Positions 55,560 to 64,000 of a DNA stretch of 64,000 bases are shown piece by piece. This DNA is from Pseudomonas wayambapalatensis. Its GTDB lineage: Bacteria > Pseudomonadota > Gammaproteobacteria > Pseudomonadales > Pseudomonadaceae. The position numbers and the translations under genes were made by a program. The notes beneath the pieces were generated by a model. The model did no database searches, was not told where the DNA came from, and saw nothing but the letters and a program-made list of their open reading frames with translations. Location: the NCBI GenBank assembly GCA_014268975.2, contig CP077096.1, positions 62,001-126,000 on the forward strand. Reading direction: 5' to 3'. Each line of letters opens with the position of its first letter. Position 1 is the stretch's first letter.

Positions 55560-57149
55560 CTATTTCACTTCCGGCGGGGTCTGGAAGGTGTGGTAGGGCG
55601 CAGGCGAGGGCACCGACCACTCCAGCCCGTCGGCGCCATCCCAGGGCTTGGCCGGAGCCGGTTCGCCGCCGCGGATGCACTTGATGACGATGAACAGGAA
55701 GAAGATCTGTGTGGCGCCGAACATGAACGCGCCGATGGACGAGATCATGTTGAAGTCGGCGAACTGCAGGTTGTAGTCCGGAATCCGTCGCGGCATACCG
55801 GCCAGCCCGACGAAATGCATGGGGAAGAAGGCCAGGTTCATGCCCACGAACGACAGCCAGAAATGCAGCTTGGCCAGGGTTTCGTCGTACATGTGCCCGG
55901 TCCATTTCGGCAGCCAGTAATAGGCCGAGGCAAAGATGCCGAAGATGGCGCCGGGCACCAGCACGTAGTGGAAGTGGGCGACCACGAAATAGGTGTCGTG
56001 GTATTGGAAGTCCGCCGGGGCGATGGCCAGCATCAGCCCGGAGAAGCCGCCGATGGTGAACAGGATGACGAAGGCGATGGCGAACAGCATCGGCGCCTCG
56101 AAGGTCATCGCGCCCTGCCACATGGTGCTGACCCAGTTGAACACCTTAACCCCGGTGGGCACGGCGATCAGCATGGTCGCGTACATGAAGAACAGCTCGC
56201 CCACCACCGGGATGCCGACCACGAACATGTGGTGCGCCCAGACGATGAACGACAGGAAGGCGATTGCGCCGGTGGCGTAGACCATCGAGGTGTAGCCGAA
56301 CAGCGGCTTGCGCGAGAACGCCGGGATGATCGAGCTGACCGCGCCGAAGGCCGGCAGGATCATGATGTACACCTCTGGATGGCCGAAGAACCAGAACACG
56401 TGCTGGAACAGCACCGGGTCGCCGCCACCCGCCGCGCTGAAGAAGCTGGTGCCGAAGTGGATGTCCATCAGCATCATGGTCACCACGCCGGCCAGCACCG
56501 GCATCACCGCGATCAGCAGGAAGGCGGTGATCAGCCAGGTCCAGACGAACAGCGGCATCTTCATCAGGGTCATGCCCGGGGCGCGCAGGTTGAGGATGGT
56601 GGCGATCACGTTGATCGCGCCCATGATCGAGCTGATGCCCATCAGGTGGATGGCGAAGATGAAGAAGGTCACGCTGGCCGGCGCATAGGTGGTGGACAGC
56701 GGCGCGTAGAAGGTCCAGCCGAAGTTCGGCCCCCCGCCGGGGCTGAACAGGGTCGAGACCAGCAGCAGGAAGGCCGCCGGCAGCAGCCAGAAGCTGAAGT
56801 TGTTCATCCGTGGCAGGGCCATGTCCGGCGCGCCGATCATCAGCGGAATCATCCAGTTGGCCAGGCCGACGAACGCCGGCATCACCGCGCCGAACACCAT
56901 GATCAGGCCGTGCATGGTGGTCATCTGGTTGAAGAACGCCGGCTCCACGATCTGCAGGCCCGGCTGGAACAGCTCGGCGCGGATCACCATGGCGAACGAG
57001 CCGCCAAGCAGGAACATGGCGAAGCTGAACCACAGGTACATCGTGCCGATGTCCTTGTGGTTGGTGGTCAGCACCCAGCGCATCAGGCCCTTGGCCGGAC
57101 CGTGCGCATGGTCATGGCCGTGGGCGTGGTCGTCGATCACTGCACTCAT
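55560..57149 (-). CDS. coxA: Cytochrome c oxidase subunit I
   Basis: The 529-residue haem-copper oxidase core has 12 helices. Haem a ligand His is in MTTMHGLIMVFG; the CuB site shows WFFGHPEVYI, with His-His in VWAHHMFVVG; and the a3/a pair is in YFVVAHFHYVLVPG. The Tyr-His crosslink motif GHPEVY is present, as is the K-channel of A-type oxidases. It is preceded by coxB with a 43-nt gap. Confidence 0.97.
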   Translation of the reverse strand: MSAVIDDHAHGHDHAHGPAKGLMRWVLTTNHKDIGTMYLWFSFAMFLLGGSFAMVIRAELFQPGLQIVEPAFFNQMTTMHGLIMVFGAVMPAFVGLANWMIPLMIGAPDMALPRMNNFSFWLLPAAFLLLVSTLFSPGGGPNFGWTFYAPLSTTYAPASVTFFIFAIHLMGISSIMGAINVIATILNLRAPGMTLMKMPLFVWTWLITAFLLIAVMPVLAGVVTMMLMDIHFGTSFFSAAGGGDPVLFQHVFWFFGHPEVYIMILPAFGAVSSIIPAFSRKPLFGYTSMVYATGAIAFLSFIVWAHHMFVVGIPVVGELFFMYATMLIAVPTGVKVFNWVSTMWQGAMTFEAPMLFAIAFVILFTIGGFSGLMLAIAPADFQYHDTYFVVAHFHYVLVPGAIFGIFASAYYWLPKWTGHMYDETLAKLHFWLSFVGMNLAFFPMHFVGLAGMPRRIPDYNLQFADFNMISSIGAFMFGATQIFFLFIVIKCIRGGEPAPAKPWDGADGLEWSVPSPAPYHTFQTPPEVK

Positions 57150-57192
57150 GTCCTGTCTCCTGCACGTTGCGGGATATCAAGCGGGCACCGGC

Positions 57193-58320
57193 TCATTTGC
57201 TTTGCGCCTGCTTGAGCGCCAGTACGTCCTTGGGCGTGACCATGTCGCCCTTGTTGTTGCCCCAGGCGTTGCGCTCGTAGGTGACCACTGCGGCGATGTC
57301 GACTTCCGAGAGCTGCTTGCCGAACGCGGCCATCGCCGTGCCGGGCTTGCCATGGAAGACAATGCCCAGGTGGTCTTCCTTGGGCCCTGTGGCGATCTTC
57401 GAGCCCTTGAGCGCCGGGAACATTGGCGGCAGGCCCTGGCCTTCGGCCTGGTGACAGGCCACGCAGGTGGTGTGGTAGACCTTGTCGCCGCGCTCGACCA
57501 GCTCTTGCAGCGTCCACTCCTTGCTGGTCAGTTCCTTGAGCTGGGCCGCCTCGGCCTTGCGCTCGCCGAGCCAGGTGTCGTAGTCGGCCTTGGATTTCAC
57601 CTCGACCACCACGGGCATGAAACCGTGGTCCTTGCCGCACAGCTCGGTGCACTGGCCGCGGTAGATGCCGGGCTTCTCGATGCGCGTCCAGGCTTCGTTG
57701 ACGAAACCGGGGATGGCATCACGCTTGACCGCGAAGGCCGGCACCCACCAGGAATGGATCACGTCGGCGGCGGTCACCAGGAAACGCACCTTGGCCCCGA
57801 CCGGCAGCACCAGCGGCTGATCGACCTCGAGCAGGTAATGCTCGTCCTTGGGCGCCTGGTTGCGGATCTGCTCGGAAGGGGTGGCGAGGTTGCTGAAGAA
57901 TTCGACGTCCTGGCCCAGGTACTTGTAGTGCCATTTCCACTGGTAGCCGGTGACCTGGATATCGATGTCCGACTCGCTGGCGTCGTAGATGTCGATCAGG
58001 GTCTTGGTGGCCGGGATGGCCATGGCGACGAGGATGAGAAACGGGACGACCGTCCACATGATCTCGACCCAGGTGTGCTCGTGGAAATGCGCAGGCTGCT
58101 GGCCGGTGGAGCGGCGGTGGATGACCATCGACCAGAACATCGCGCCGAACACCACGATGCCGATGACCACGCAGATCCAGAAGATGGTCATGTGCAGGTC
58201 GAACACGGCGTGGGAGACTTCCGTCGCCCCCGGAGACATGTTCACGGTCCAGGCGGCGTGCGCCTGACCGAACACCGTCCACAACAGGAGGCCCATCCAG
58301 ACATGTGGATGTCGCATCAT
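57193..58320 (-). CDS. coxB: Cytochrome c oxidase subunit II with fused cytochrome c domain
   Basis: The 375-residue subunit has a signal peptide, two helices (about 40-65 and 85-108), a cupredoxin domain and a C-terminal cytochrome c domain. CuA ligands are His 189, Cys 224, Cys 228, His 232 and Met 235 (GQCTELCGKDHGFM). Haem motif CVACH at 286-290 marks a caa3-type oxidase, which can take electrons directly from small cytochromes. First gene of the leftward cox operon. Confidence 0.96.
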   Translation of the reverse strand: MMRHPHVWMGLLLWTVFGQAHAAWTVNMSPGATEVSHAVFDLHMTIFWICVVIGIVVFGAMFWSMVIHRRSTGQQPAHFHEHTWVEIMWTVVPFLILVAMAIPATKTLIDIYDASESDIDIQVTGYQWKWHYKYLGQDVEFFSNLATPSEQIRNQAPKDEHYLLEVDQPLVLPVGAKVRFLVTAADVIHSWWVPAFAVKRDAIPGFVNEAWTRIEKPGIYRGQCTELCGKDHGFMPVVVEVKSKADYDTWLGERKAEAAQLKELTSKEWTLQELVERGDKVYHTTCVACHQAEGQGLPPMFPALKGSKIATGPKEDHLGIVFHGKPGTAMAAFGKQLSEVDIAAVVTYERNAWGNNKGDMVTPKDVLALKQAQSK

Positions 58321-58701
58321 TGCGGGTTCCCCTTATCGTTCTTGTAGTCCCGGAGGCGTGGACGACGTTTTCTACGGCATAAGGGGGGAACGGGGGTCAA
58401 GACTGCCTGGCTTCGACGACCGAGCCCCCTGCAAACGGCAGTCGGGCCTCATCAACGAATCACGTTCAAGCGGAGTATAGACAGCGACCAATCGCACGCA
58501 ACGCGTGATGTGAAAACAACTTCACGCATTGGCTGAAATGGCTGAAAGGATTATTCCAGAGGGCTTGGGGCATAATAGTGGCACATTGATATAACCCGGC
58601 GGAACAAGTGCCCTGTTGTTATAACAAATGCGTCTTAGCAATCTACGCAGCCGAGCTAACTTAGTGTCTTCCGTTTGTAACGCCTTGTCCCTGGAGTTGT
58701 C
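58321..58701. promoter_or_regulatory. Divergent cox operon / hypothetical gene control region
   Basis: 381-nt gap. On the minus strand CTATACT (58480-58474) is a good -10 of the RpoS type for coxB, giving a leader of about 150 nt. This fits reports that the caa3 operon in Pseudomonas is RpoS-dependent. On the plus side, 58575-58640 is AT-rich with repeats of TATAAC (58591-58596, 58620-58625), probably the promoter for the gene at 58702. Confidence 0.5.
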
Positions 58702-59337
58702 ATGAACATCGCAGCTGTACGCGAGCAGATCGAACAAGCCCATCAACATGAGAGCCGTACAGGCCAACTGAAGCAACGCCTCGAACAGCAACTGCCTCAC
58801 CTGCATCCTTCGATCCAACTGCCCCCGCAGGACGCCCAGGGTACCTTGTCGCGCTTCGTCCACGCCTACATCGGCCAGGTTCCGGAATTGCTCGAAGCGG
58901 CCAACGCCGTCGCCCGCGAGGCCGGCATCGAGTCGCAGATCAAGCCGGTGCTGAAAATCGCCGAAGCCTATTTCCTGCAACCCCCAGAGGTGATGCAGGG
59001 ACACGTCGGCCTGGATTGCCTGCTCGATGAAGCCTATCTGGCCCATCGTCTGGTCGAGGAGGTCAACGACCTGTATATCCGCCACTTCCAGCAGCCACTG
59101 ATTCCGGTGGACACCACCGTGGCCAACCTCATCGCCCACCAGTTGATCGGCGAGGACTTCGCCAACCAGCTGGATGAAGTGGTGCATCACTCGGTCGAAG
59201 AAATGCTCGATGACGAAAGCTTTGCCGTGGAGTCGGTCGAAGCCTATCGCAACACCCTCAGCAGCCCCGAGACCGGCGCAGCCTGGAAGCGTTGGCCGTG
59301 CCTGTCGCGCCAGTTGAGCGTGGAACTGGCGCTGTAA
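58702..59337 (+). CDS. Conserved hypothetical protein, helical, cytoplasmic
   Basis: I do not recognise a family for this 211-residue protein. It has no signal peptide or membrane segment and is predominantly alpha-helical and acidic, with Gln-rich MNIAAVREQIEQAHQHESRTGQLKQR... at the start. It has the stretches AEAYFLQPPEVMQGHVGLD and LIAHQLIGEDFANQLDEVVHHSVEEML. CTGGAG precedes the ATG. It stands alone, divergent from coxB, and a GC-rich hairpin (59369-59385) follows. Confidence 0.75.
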   Translation: MNIAAVREQIEQAHQHESRTGQLKQRLEQQLPHLHPSIQLPPQDAQGTLSRFVHAYIGQVPELLEAANAVAREAGIESQIKPVLKIAEAYFLQPPEVMQGHVGLDCLLDEAYLAHRLVEEVNDLYIRHFQQPLIPVDTTVANLIAHQLIGEDFANQLDEVVHHSVEEMLDDESFAVESVEAYRNTLSSPETGAAWKRWPCLSRQLSVELAL

Positions 59338-59368
59338 CAGGCCGCAGACCGACGATTCGATCGTTGAC

Positions 59369-59385
59369 GGGGCGCAATGCGCCCC
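59369..59385 (+). terminator. Short GC hairpin after the hypothetical gene
   Basis: GGGGCGCAATGCGCCCC forms an 7-8-bp stem with a minimal loop, followed by TTGATGG. Weak T-tract. Confidence 0.5.
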
Positions 59386-59413
59386 TTGATGGTTGCCAGC
59401 GCTTTCGGATCCA

Positions 59414-59429
59414 TTGCCAATAGTGGCAA
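59414..59429. promoter_or_regulatory. Perfect dyad upstream of the CHASE2 operon
   Basis: TTGCCA-ATAG-TGGCAA lies 30 nt before the CHASE2 gene start. The size and position suggest an operator. The regulator is unknown. Confidence 0.45.
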
Positions 59430-59458
59430 AATGCCTCAACCCCTTGTTTGAGGCATGG

Positions 59459-60799
59459 ATGCTGAAGCTCTCCCTTTTTTCCCTGCGCCAGGCACTGTTC
59501 GGCCTTTCAGTCGTACTGATCGCATTGCTCGACCCCTTCGGTATCGCAAGTTCGACCGACGATGCCTCGTCACGTTGGCTCAACCGCCTGTTGGCTGCTA
59601 CCTACGCCGACAAGGGCCAGCAACAGGTGGTGGTGGTCTTGATCGACGATGACTACCTGCTGCGCAACGACACCTACTGGCCGCTGCCATACAACGAGCA
59701 GAGCAAGCTGTTCAAGCGCCTGCTGGCCTATGAGCCGGCAGCGGTGTTCGTCGACCTGCTCTACAGCCACGACCACTCGCGGGAAATCCCCGGGCAGCCC
59801 CCGCGCATGGAAAGCCAGCTGCTGGCCAACGTGTTCGAGCGCTATCGCCAGCAGGATATCCCGCTGTACGTGGCCGATACCGGCCTGCCGCGGGCAAGCG
59901 AAGGCGCGGTCAACACCCTGCCGCGCCTGGCCGAGGTCAGCACACCTGCGCTGGTGAGCTGGAGCGATTTCGGTAACCAGTACCCGCTCGCCGTGAAGAC
60001 GCCCTTGGGTACGCTGGAAACTCCGGCCCTGCGGCTCTACCGCGACTATTGCCGCCACCAGGCATGCACAGACCTGCCCGCAGACCCCGCCAGCGTTGCC
60101 GAACTTGCACCGATGACCGTGCAATGGGGCGTGCACCGCTCACCCGAGCAGGAAAAGGTCGCCGATACCAGCACCTGCAATATTCCGGGATTGTTCGAGC
60201 AACTGAAGCAGGCGGTGTTCTGGAAGCTGGGCAAACAGGCACGGGCGACCTGCGCGTACACCCTGACGCTGTCGCCCACCGACCTTGAGGTCACCGACCC
60301 GAACGACCGCAAGCTGCTCGAATCGCTGCTGCGCGGGAAGCTGGTCCTGGTCGGTGCGCAGATCGCTGGCACCGGCGACCTTACCCAGTCCGCACTGCAC
60401 GGCAAGATCCCCGGCGTCTACTGGCATGCCATGGCACTGGACAACCTGGTCAACTGGGGCATGAACTACTACCGAGCCACGCCCAGCCTCGCCGACCTTG
60501 GCATTCCCGCAGGCTCCGTCGATGTACTGGATATCCTCGAACTGCTCCTGCTGGGCGGCATCACCCTGCTCAAGGGCAGCCTGGACGCCCCATTGTTCAC
60601 CCACTCGCTGTTCATCCAGCGGCGTCGCCCAAGGCTGCGACCACTGGCTGCCTGGGCCCTGGTACTCGCGGCCATTGTCCTGCTCAGTTGCGGGCTTTGG
60701 CACTACAACTACACGCCGGCCAACGTGCTCGGCCTGTTGCTGTTGTCGTTCACGTTGTTCAGCGCAAGGATCCAGGCCCTGTTCGCCAGCAGGGCCTGA
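59459..60799 (+). CDS. CHASE2-domain membrane sensor without output domain
   Basis: The 446-residue protein has an N-terminal helix (LFGLSVVLIALLDPFG), a large extracytoplasmic CHASE2 domain (about 30-350, with VVVVLIDDDYLLRNDTYWPLPY, FVDLLYSHDHSR and KLVLVGAQIAGTGDL) and C-terminal helices near 370-445. It ends without kinase, cyclase or other effector. It is followed by a small secreted protein and an M48 protease, so it may signal through partners. ATG 59459 has GAGG 6 nt upstream. Confidence 0.85.
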   Translation: MLKLSLFSLRQALFGLSVVLIALLDPFGIASSTDDASSRWLNRLLAATYADKGQQQVVVVLIDDDYLLRNDTYWPLPYNEQSKLFKRLLAYEPAAVFVDLLYSHDHSREIPGQPPRMESQLLANVFERYRQQDIPLYVADTGLPRASEGAVNTLPRLAEVSTPALVSWSDFGNQYPLAVKTPLGTLETPALRLYRDYCRHQACTDLPADPASVAELAPMTVQWGVHRSPEQEKVADTSTCNIPGLFEQLKQAVFWKLGKQARATCAYTLTLSPTDLEVTDPNDRKLLESLLRGKLVLVGAQIAGTGDLTQSALHGKIPGVYWHAMALDNLVNWGMNYYRATPSLADLGIPAGSVDVLDILELLLLGGITLLKGSLDAPLFTHSLFIQRRRPRLRPLAAWALVLAAIVLLSCGLWHYNYTPANVLGLLLLSFTLFSARIQALFASRA

Positions 60800-60832
60800 C
60801 ACCCGGAATTTCTCTATCAAAGGACCCCAGAG

Positions 60833-61198
60833 ATGATCAAGAGCTCCCTATTGCTGCTGTCGCTGCTGGTCAGCCAGAGCGTGATGGCCACCCCCGAGCC
60901 GGTGGTCGAAGCCTGGCTGCGCAAGTCGGTGGCGGTGCTGGACGAACAGGGCAAGTCACTGCACCAGGTCGACAGCAGCAGCCTGCCAAAAGCGCCCAAG
61001 GTGCTGCAGTACAACAAGGAGCTGGACATCATCCAGGTAGGCTTGCCCGAGGGTAACGTCTGGATGGACACCATGGCGGTACGGGTGAACCCGCCGCTGA
61101 ACATCGTCAAGTTCCCCTGCCAGACCCTGCAGAGCGGCTACTCCGACGACCACCAGAACAACTCGACCATCGGCTATGGCGCCGGGTGCAAGAAATGA
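60833..61198 (+). CDS. Small secreted protein of unknown function
   Basis: The 121-residue protein has a signal peptide (MIKSSLLLLSLLVSQSVMA-TPE). The domain has VLDEQGKSLHQVDSSSLP and IIQVGLPEGNVWMDTMAVRVNP, which reads like an SH3-type beta fold, and two Cys (FPCQTLQ, GAGCKK) that may pair. Unrecognised family. It lies between the CHASE2 and M48 genes, overlapping the latter by 4 nt (ATGA). Confidence 0.78.
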   Translation: MIKSSLLLLSLLVSQSVMATPEPVVEAWLRKSVAVLDEQGKSLHQVDSSSLPKAPKVLQYNKELDIIQVGLPEGNVWMDTMAVRVNPPLNIVKFPCQTLQSGYSDDHQNNSTIGYGAGCKK

Positions 61199-62772
61199 GT
61201 GCGGGCAAGATCAAGCGCGTCGCTGCGGCCCTGTCGCTGGTACTGCTCGGCGGCTGCAACACACTCAACGGCGCCAACGACGCCTTGCAGAACCTGGTCG
61301 GCCCCTCGACCCAGTCGCGGCTGGACGGGCGTTACGTCGACCACAAGGACGTGCGTTCGTATTATCGGCTCGACCCACAGCAAACCCAGCAACTGCGCCT
61401 GAGCTTTGACGGTCGGGCGATTCCCGCCGACGAGATCCGCCAGCAGAACCTGGTGCGCATCCCGGCCCTGGAAAGCTACCTGCAAGGTATCGTCACCCGC
61501 TTGGCCAAAGGCTGGCCGGGGCAGGCGCCGAACCTGCAGGTACGCATCGTCGACAGCTACGCCTTCGGCCCCTCGGCCGACCCCTACGGCAACATTTTCG
61601 TGCCGCTGGGCATGCTCGACAACGTCGAGAGCGAGGATGAAATCGCTGCCATGCTCGGCCACGAGATGAGCCATGTGCTGCTGCGCCATCATGATCGTCG
61701 CGCAGCGTTCCAGGAGCAGAAACAGCTGCTCACCAACATCACCACCACAGTGGTGATCGCAACCGTGGCGAAGGATACCGGACGCAACAAGCAGACCGGC
61801 GCACTGTTCAGCAAGGACCCCGTGGGCACGCAGAAGGCCATCGGCAACACCGTGCTCTACACCTCGCTGGCCAACAGCTTCTCGGACAACGTCTGGAGCA
61901 CCGCCTGGGGCCGCACCCAGGAAGACCAGGCCGACCTGCTCGGCGCCGACCTGATGATCCGCGCTGGCTACGCGCCGCGGGCCTCGAGCGTCAGCCTGCA
62001 ACGCCTGGAAGACTTCCAGGGCAAGCAGAAGCCTTTGCTCGCAAGCTTCCTGCAAGAGCGCCAGACGGCGATGACCGATTCGCTGAAAAAGCTCGACCTC
62101 AACCGCACCACCCAGGAGCTGCAGACCCTGCTCAACCAAGGCCTGGGCACGGCATTGAACGCCACCGGCCAGTACCTGACCCGCTCGCATATGTCGCCGA
62201 TCCAGCGAGACGAAGAGCTACGCCAGTATCTGGACCGCGAATACCAGCAACAGACCCAGGCGCGGGTGAACCGTCGCACCTGGCCACAGGTGCGCGATTC
62301 GGCGACCGTGCAGCGTTCGCTGCAGGCTTACCGTGACGCCTACGCAGCCACCGCCGCACTGGAGCAGAAGAAGACCCGCGAAGCCGAGGCCTTCGTCAGC
62401 CGTGCGCTGGCGTCTCCGGTCGGCACCCAGCCAGGCATCCGGCGTGCGGCCTTCGCCGTGCATTCGGCGCAGGGTAACGGCCGCGCGGCCCTGGCCGACC
62501 TGCAGGGCATCCAGGACTGGACGCTGGCAAGCCCGATGGTCTATGACCTGATCATCGGTCATCACCTGCGCAACCGCGATCCGCAGGCAGCGCTGGGGAT
62601 GATCGACAAGGCCGAACAGACCCTGGGATCAGAAGAGTTGTTCATCACCGAGAAGCTGCTGGCCAATCGTCAACTCAAGGCCGACGACCAGGTACAGCAG
62701 GTACTGCGCAAATGCGAGCAGTACCCCAGCCGTAAAGAAGGCTGCCGCAAGCTGGTGCCCAAGTCGGCCTGA
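61195..62772 (+). CDS. M48-family zinc metalloprotease lipoprotein
   Basis: The 525-residue protein has lipobox LLGGC (Cys 21), zinc motif HEMSH at 156-160 and the third-ligand region QEDQADLLGADLM near 250. The long helical C-terminus (about 310-520) resembles the TPR part of BepA/YfgC. It is probably an outer-membrane quality-control protease. ATG 61195 overlaps the upstream stop, indicating coupling to the small secreted protein and the CHASE2 gene. Confidence 0.88.
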   Translation: MSAGKIKRVAAALSLVLLGGCNTLNGANDALQNLVGPSTQSRLDGRYVDHKDVRSYYRLDPQQTQQLRLSFDGRAIPADEIRQQNLVRIPALESYLQGIVTRLAKGWPGQAPNLQVRIVDSYAFGPSADPYGNIFVPLGMLDNVESEDEIAAMLGHEMSHVLLRHHDRRAAFQEQKQLLTNITTTVVIATVAKDTGRNKQTGALFSKDPVGTQKAIGNTVLYTSLANSFSDNVWSTAWGRTQEDQADLLGADLMIRAGYAPRASSVSLQRLEDFQGKQKPLLASFLQERQTAMTDSLKKLDLNRTTQELQTLLNQGLGTALNATGQYLTRSHMSPIQRDEELRQYLDREYQQQTQARVNRRTWPQVRDSATVQRSLQAYRDAYAATAALEQKKTREAEAFVSRALASPVGTQPGIRRAAFAVHSAQGNGRAALADLQGIQDWTLASPMVYDLIIGHHLRNRDPQAALGMIDKAEQTLGSEELFITEKLLANRQLKADDQVQQVLRKCEQYPSRKEGCRKLVPKSA

Positions 62773-62781
62773 GACTTGGGC
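62757..62781. terminator. Hairpin across the M48 gene stop codon
   Basis: Nine-bp stem GCCCAAGTC / GACTTGGGC with a 7-nt loop that includes the stop codon. It lies in the 19-nt gap between convergent genes. No T-tract. Confidence 0.45.
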
Positions 62782-62791
62782 ACACGACGCC

Positions 62792-64000
62792 TCAGACCTG
62801 CGCGCTGCGTCGCAAGCGGCCCTCGATGCGCCGCTTGAGCCCGCGCTGCTCGATGGACAGACGTGAGCCGGCGGCGCGGCTCGCGCGCCCCCAGTCCTCG
62901 AGCAACTCCAGCACCGAGTGGTCGATGTAGCTCAGGTTCGCCAGCGGTACATGCAGATGCGTCCCGGCAGGCACGCTTTCGAGCACCTGGGTCAGGGCAG
63001 GCACCTTGAGGAAGGTGGCAGCACCGCTCAGGCGCAGCTCCATGTGCCCAGGGCGCGGCAGCTCGACCAGGTTGATCTTGAGGCGCGCCGCCTTGAACGC
63101 CAGCTTGAGCAAGGTCAGAGCAAAGCCCAGCAACACACCGGTCAGCAGGTCGGTGAAGATGATCGCCAGCGCCGTGGCAGCATAGGTGAACATCGGCATC
63201 CGGCCATAGCGCCCCAGGCCGCGGAAGGCCTTGAAATCGACCAGCTTGATACCGGTGTACACCAGCACGCCCGCCAGGCTTGCCACCGGAATCTGCTGCA
63301 GCACGCTGCTCAGCACCACCACGAACGCCAGCAACCAAAGACCATGCAGAATCGCCGACGCACGCGTCTGCGCACCCGCCTGGACGTTGGCCGAACTGCG
63401 CACGATCACGCCGGTCATCGGCAATGCCCCCAGCACACCGCACAGCATGTTGCCGATACCTTGCGCCGACAGCTCGCGATCGAAATCCGATCGCTGGCCA
63501 CTGTGCATGCGGTCTACCGCTGCAGCCGACAGCAGCGTCTCGGCGCTGGCGATGAAGGCCAGGGCGAAGGCGGCCACCAGCAAGGTCGGATCGGCCAGTT
63601 TGAGCAGGTCGTCCGGACGAATCCAGTCGATCGCCTCCGACAGGTCCGCAGGCACCTGCACGCGATTGACCGGCAGCGCCAGCCAGATGCTGATCACGGT
63701 CATAATCGCCACGCCCAGCAAGGCACCGGGGATGAAGCGCAGGCGCTGTGGGCGCCAACGCTCCCAGCTCCACATCATTGCGATGGTGCCCAGGCCCAGG
63801 GCGCCGGCCTGCCAGCCATTACCGGCGGTTTCCAACGGCAGTGCCGAGGCCAGGGTCGCGGGGAAACCCAGCAGGTTCTCGACACCCGAGGGCTGTGGCG
63901 CGCTGTCGAACATCACATGCACCTGCGACAGCACGATCAGCACGCCGATACCGGCCAGCATGCCGTACACCACCGCCGGTGCAGTGACGCGAAACCAGCA
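62792..64000 (-). CDS. SulP-family anion transporter with STAS domain (N-terminus outside window)
   Basis: The reading frame stays open to the window edge for 403 codons (FRVTAPAVVYGMLAGIGVLIVLSQ at the visible start), so the N-terminal helices are missing. Typical SulP sequence includes ALAFIASAETLLSAAAVDRM, GNMLCGVLGALPMTGVIVRSSANVQAGAQT, and a C-terminal STAS domain (last roughly 100 residues, with VPLANLSYIDHSVLELLEDW). Sulfate or bicarbonate are the likely substrates; I cannot tell which. Position near cox matches PA0103. Confidence 0.92.
   Translation of the reverse strand, partial: CWFRVTAPAVVYGMLAGIGVLIVLSQVHVMFDSAPQPSGVENLLGFPATLASALPLETAGNGWQAGALGLGTIAMMWSWERWRPQRLRFIPGALLGVAIMTVISIWLALPVNRVQVPADLSEAIDWIRPDDLLKLADPTLLVAAFALAFIASAETLLSAAAVDRMHSGQRSDFDRELSAQGIGNMLCGVLGALPMTGVIVRSSANVQAGAQTRASAILHGLWLLAFVVVLSSVLQQIPVASLAGVLVYTGIKLVDFKAFRGLGRYGRMPMFTYAATALAIIFTDLLTGVLLGFALTLLKLAFKAARLKINLVELPRPGHMELRLSGAATFLKVPALTQVLESVPAGTHLHVPLANLSYIDHSVLELLEDWGRASRAAGSRLSIEQRGLKRRIEGRLRRSAQV

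Noticed and set aside
55014-57215. 733-codon open frame on the plus strand
   Set aside because: It is antisense to ctaG and coxA, is His/Asp/Arg-rich low-complexity sequence, and is explained by GC-rich third positions of the real genes.

Overview
The window is a stretch of core chromosome from a fluorescent Pseudomonas, most likely the P. putida group. Three things point there: the high G+C coding style; gene order that follows the Pseudomonas blocks radC-coaBC-dut-algC-argB...pyrE-crc, algB-kinB-ampDh2-dgcH-dsbA-cc4-engB-polA-thrB-znu/zur-metNIQ, and coxBA-ctaG-coxC; and REP-type intergenic repeats with the stem typical of P. putida. Gene-order comparisons with P. aeruginosa are from memory. 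I see no phage, insertion sequence, CRISPR array, tRNA or rRNA. Both edges cut a gene: radC on the left and a SulP transporter on the right.

Layout. 1-8.4 kb: DNA repair (radC), CoA and dTTP supply (coaBC, dut), sugar phosphates for alginate/LPS (algC), arginine (argB), a three-lipoprotein operon (CsgG-like/DUF4810/DUF799), pyrE and crc. 8.4-15.7 kb: GFA enzyme, citrate transporter, TerC, Na/Pi cotransporter, M16 peptidase and a DUF5924/DUF2914 membrane protein. 15.8-22.1 kb: four-gene MCE lipid-transport operon (STAS-permease, ATPase, MCE protein, lipoprotein), a fused SpmAB-type protein and GltP. 22.1-30.7 kb: the envelope-stress neighbourhood of AlgB/KinB, with a lysozyme inhibitor, DUF1328, a small membrane protein and a triple-BON protein, followed by an EAL phosphodiesterase and a lipoprotein amidase. 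30.8-40.8 kb: diguanylate cyclase, an EEP hydrolase, DsbA, cytochromes c4 and c5, EngB, the ErsA small RNA, PolA, a DUF2782 protein and ThrB. 40.9-49.8 kb: the zinc uptake locus (znuA divergent from zur-znuC-znuB), a lipoprotein, catalase KatE and metNIQ. 49.9-58.3 kb: the complete caa3-type cytochrome oxidase with its assembly factors (sco, cyoE, ctaA, surf1, ctaG). 58.7-64 kb: a hypothetical protein, a CHASE2/small secreted protein/M48 protease operon, and SulP.

How it fits together. The most interesting region is 22.9-28.2 kb. Two almost identical sigma-54 (-24/-12) promoters precede the BON gene and the small-membrane-protein/DUF1328/lysozyme-inhibitor operon. They lie next to algB, which encodes a sigma-54 activator, so a local AlgB-RpoN envelope-stress module is likely. 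ErsA sits between engB and polA with a recognisable AlgU-type promoter and a strong terminator. An exact match to the AauR operator lies upstream of gltP, and a Zur-like site separates znuA from zur. Many intergenic gaps carry single or paired REP elements. Two distant gaps share a longer composite repeat.
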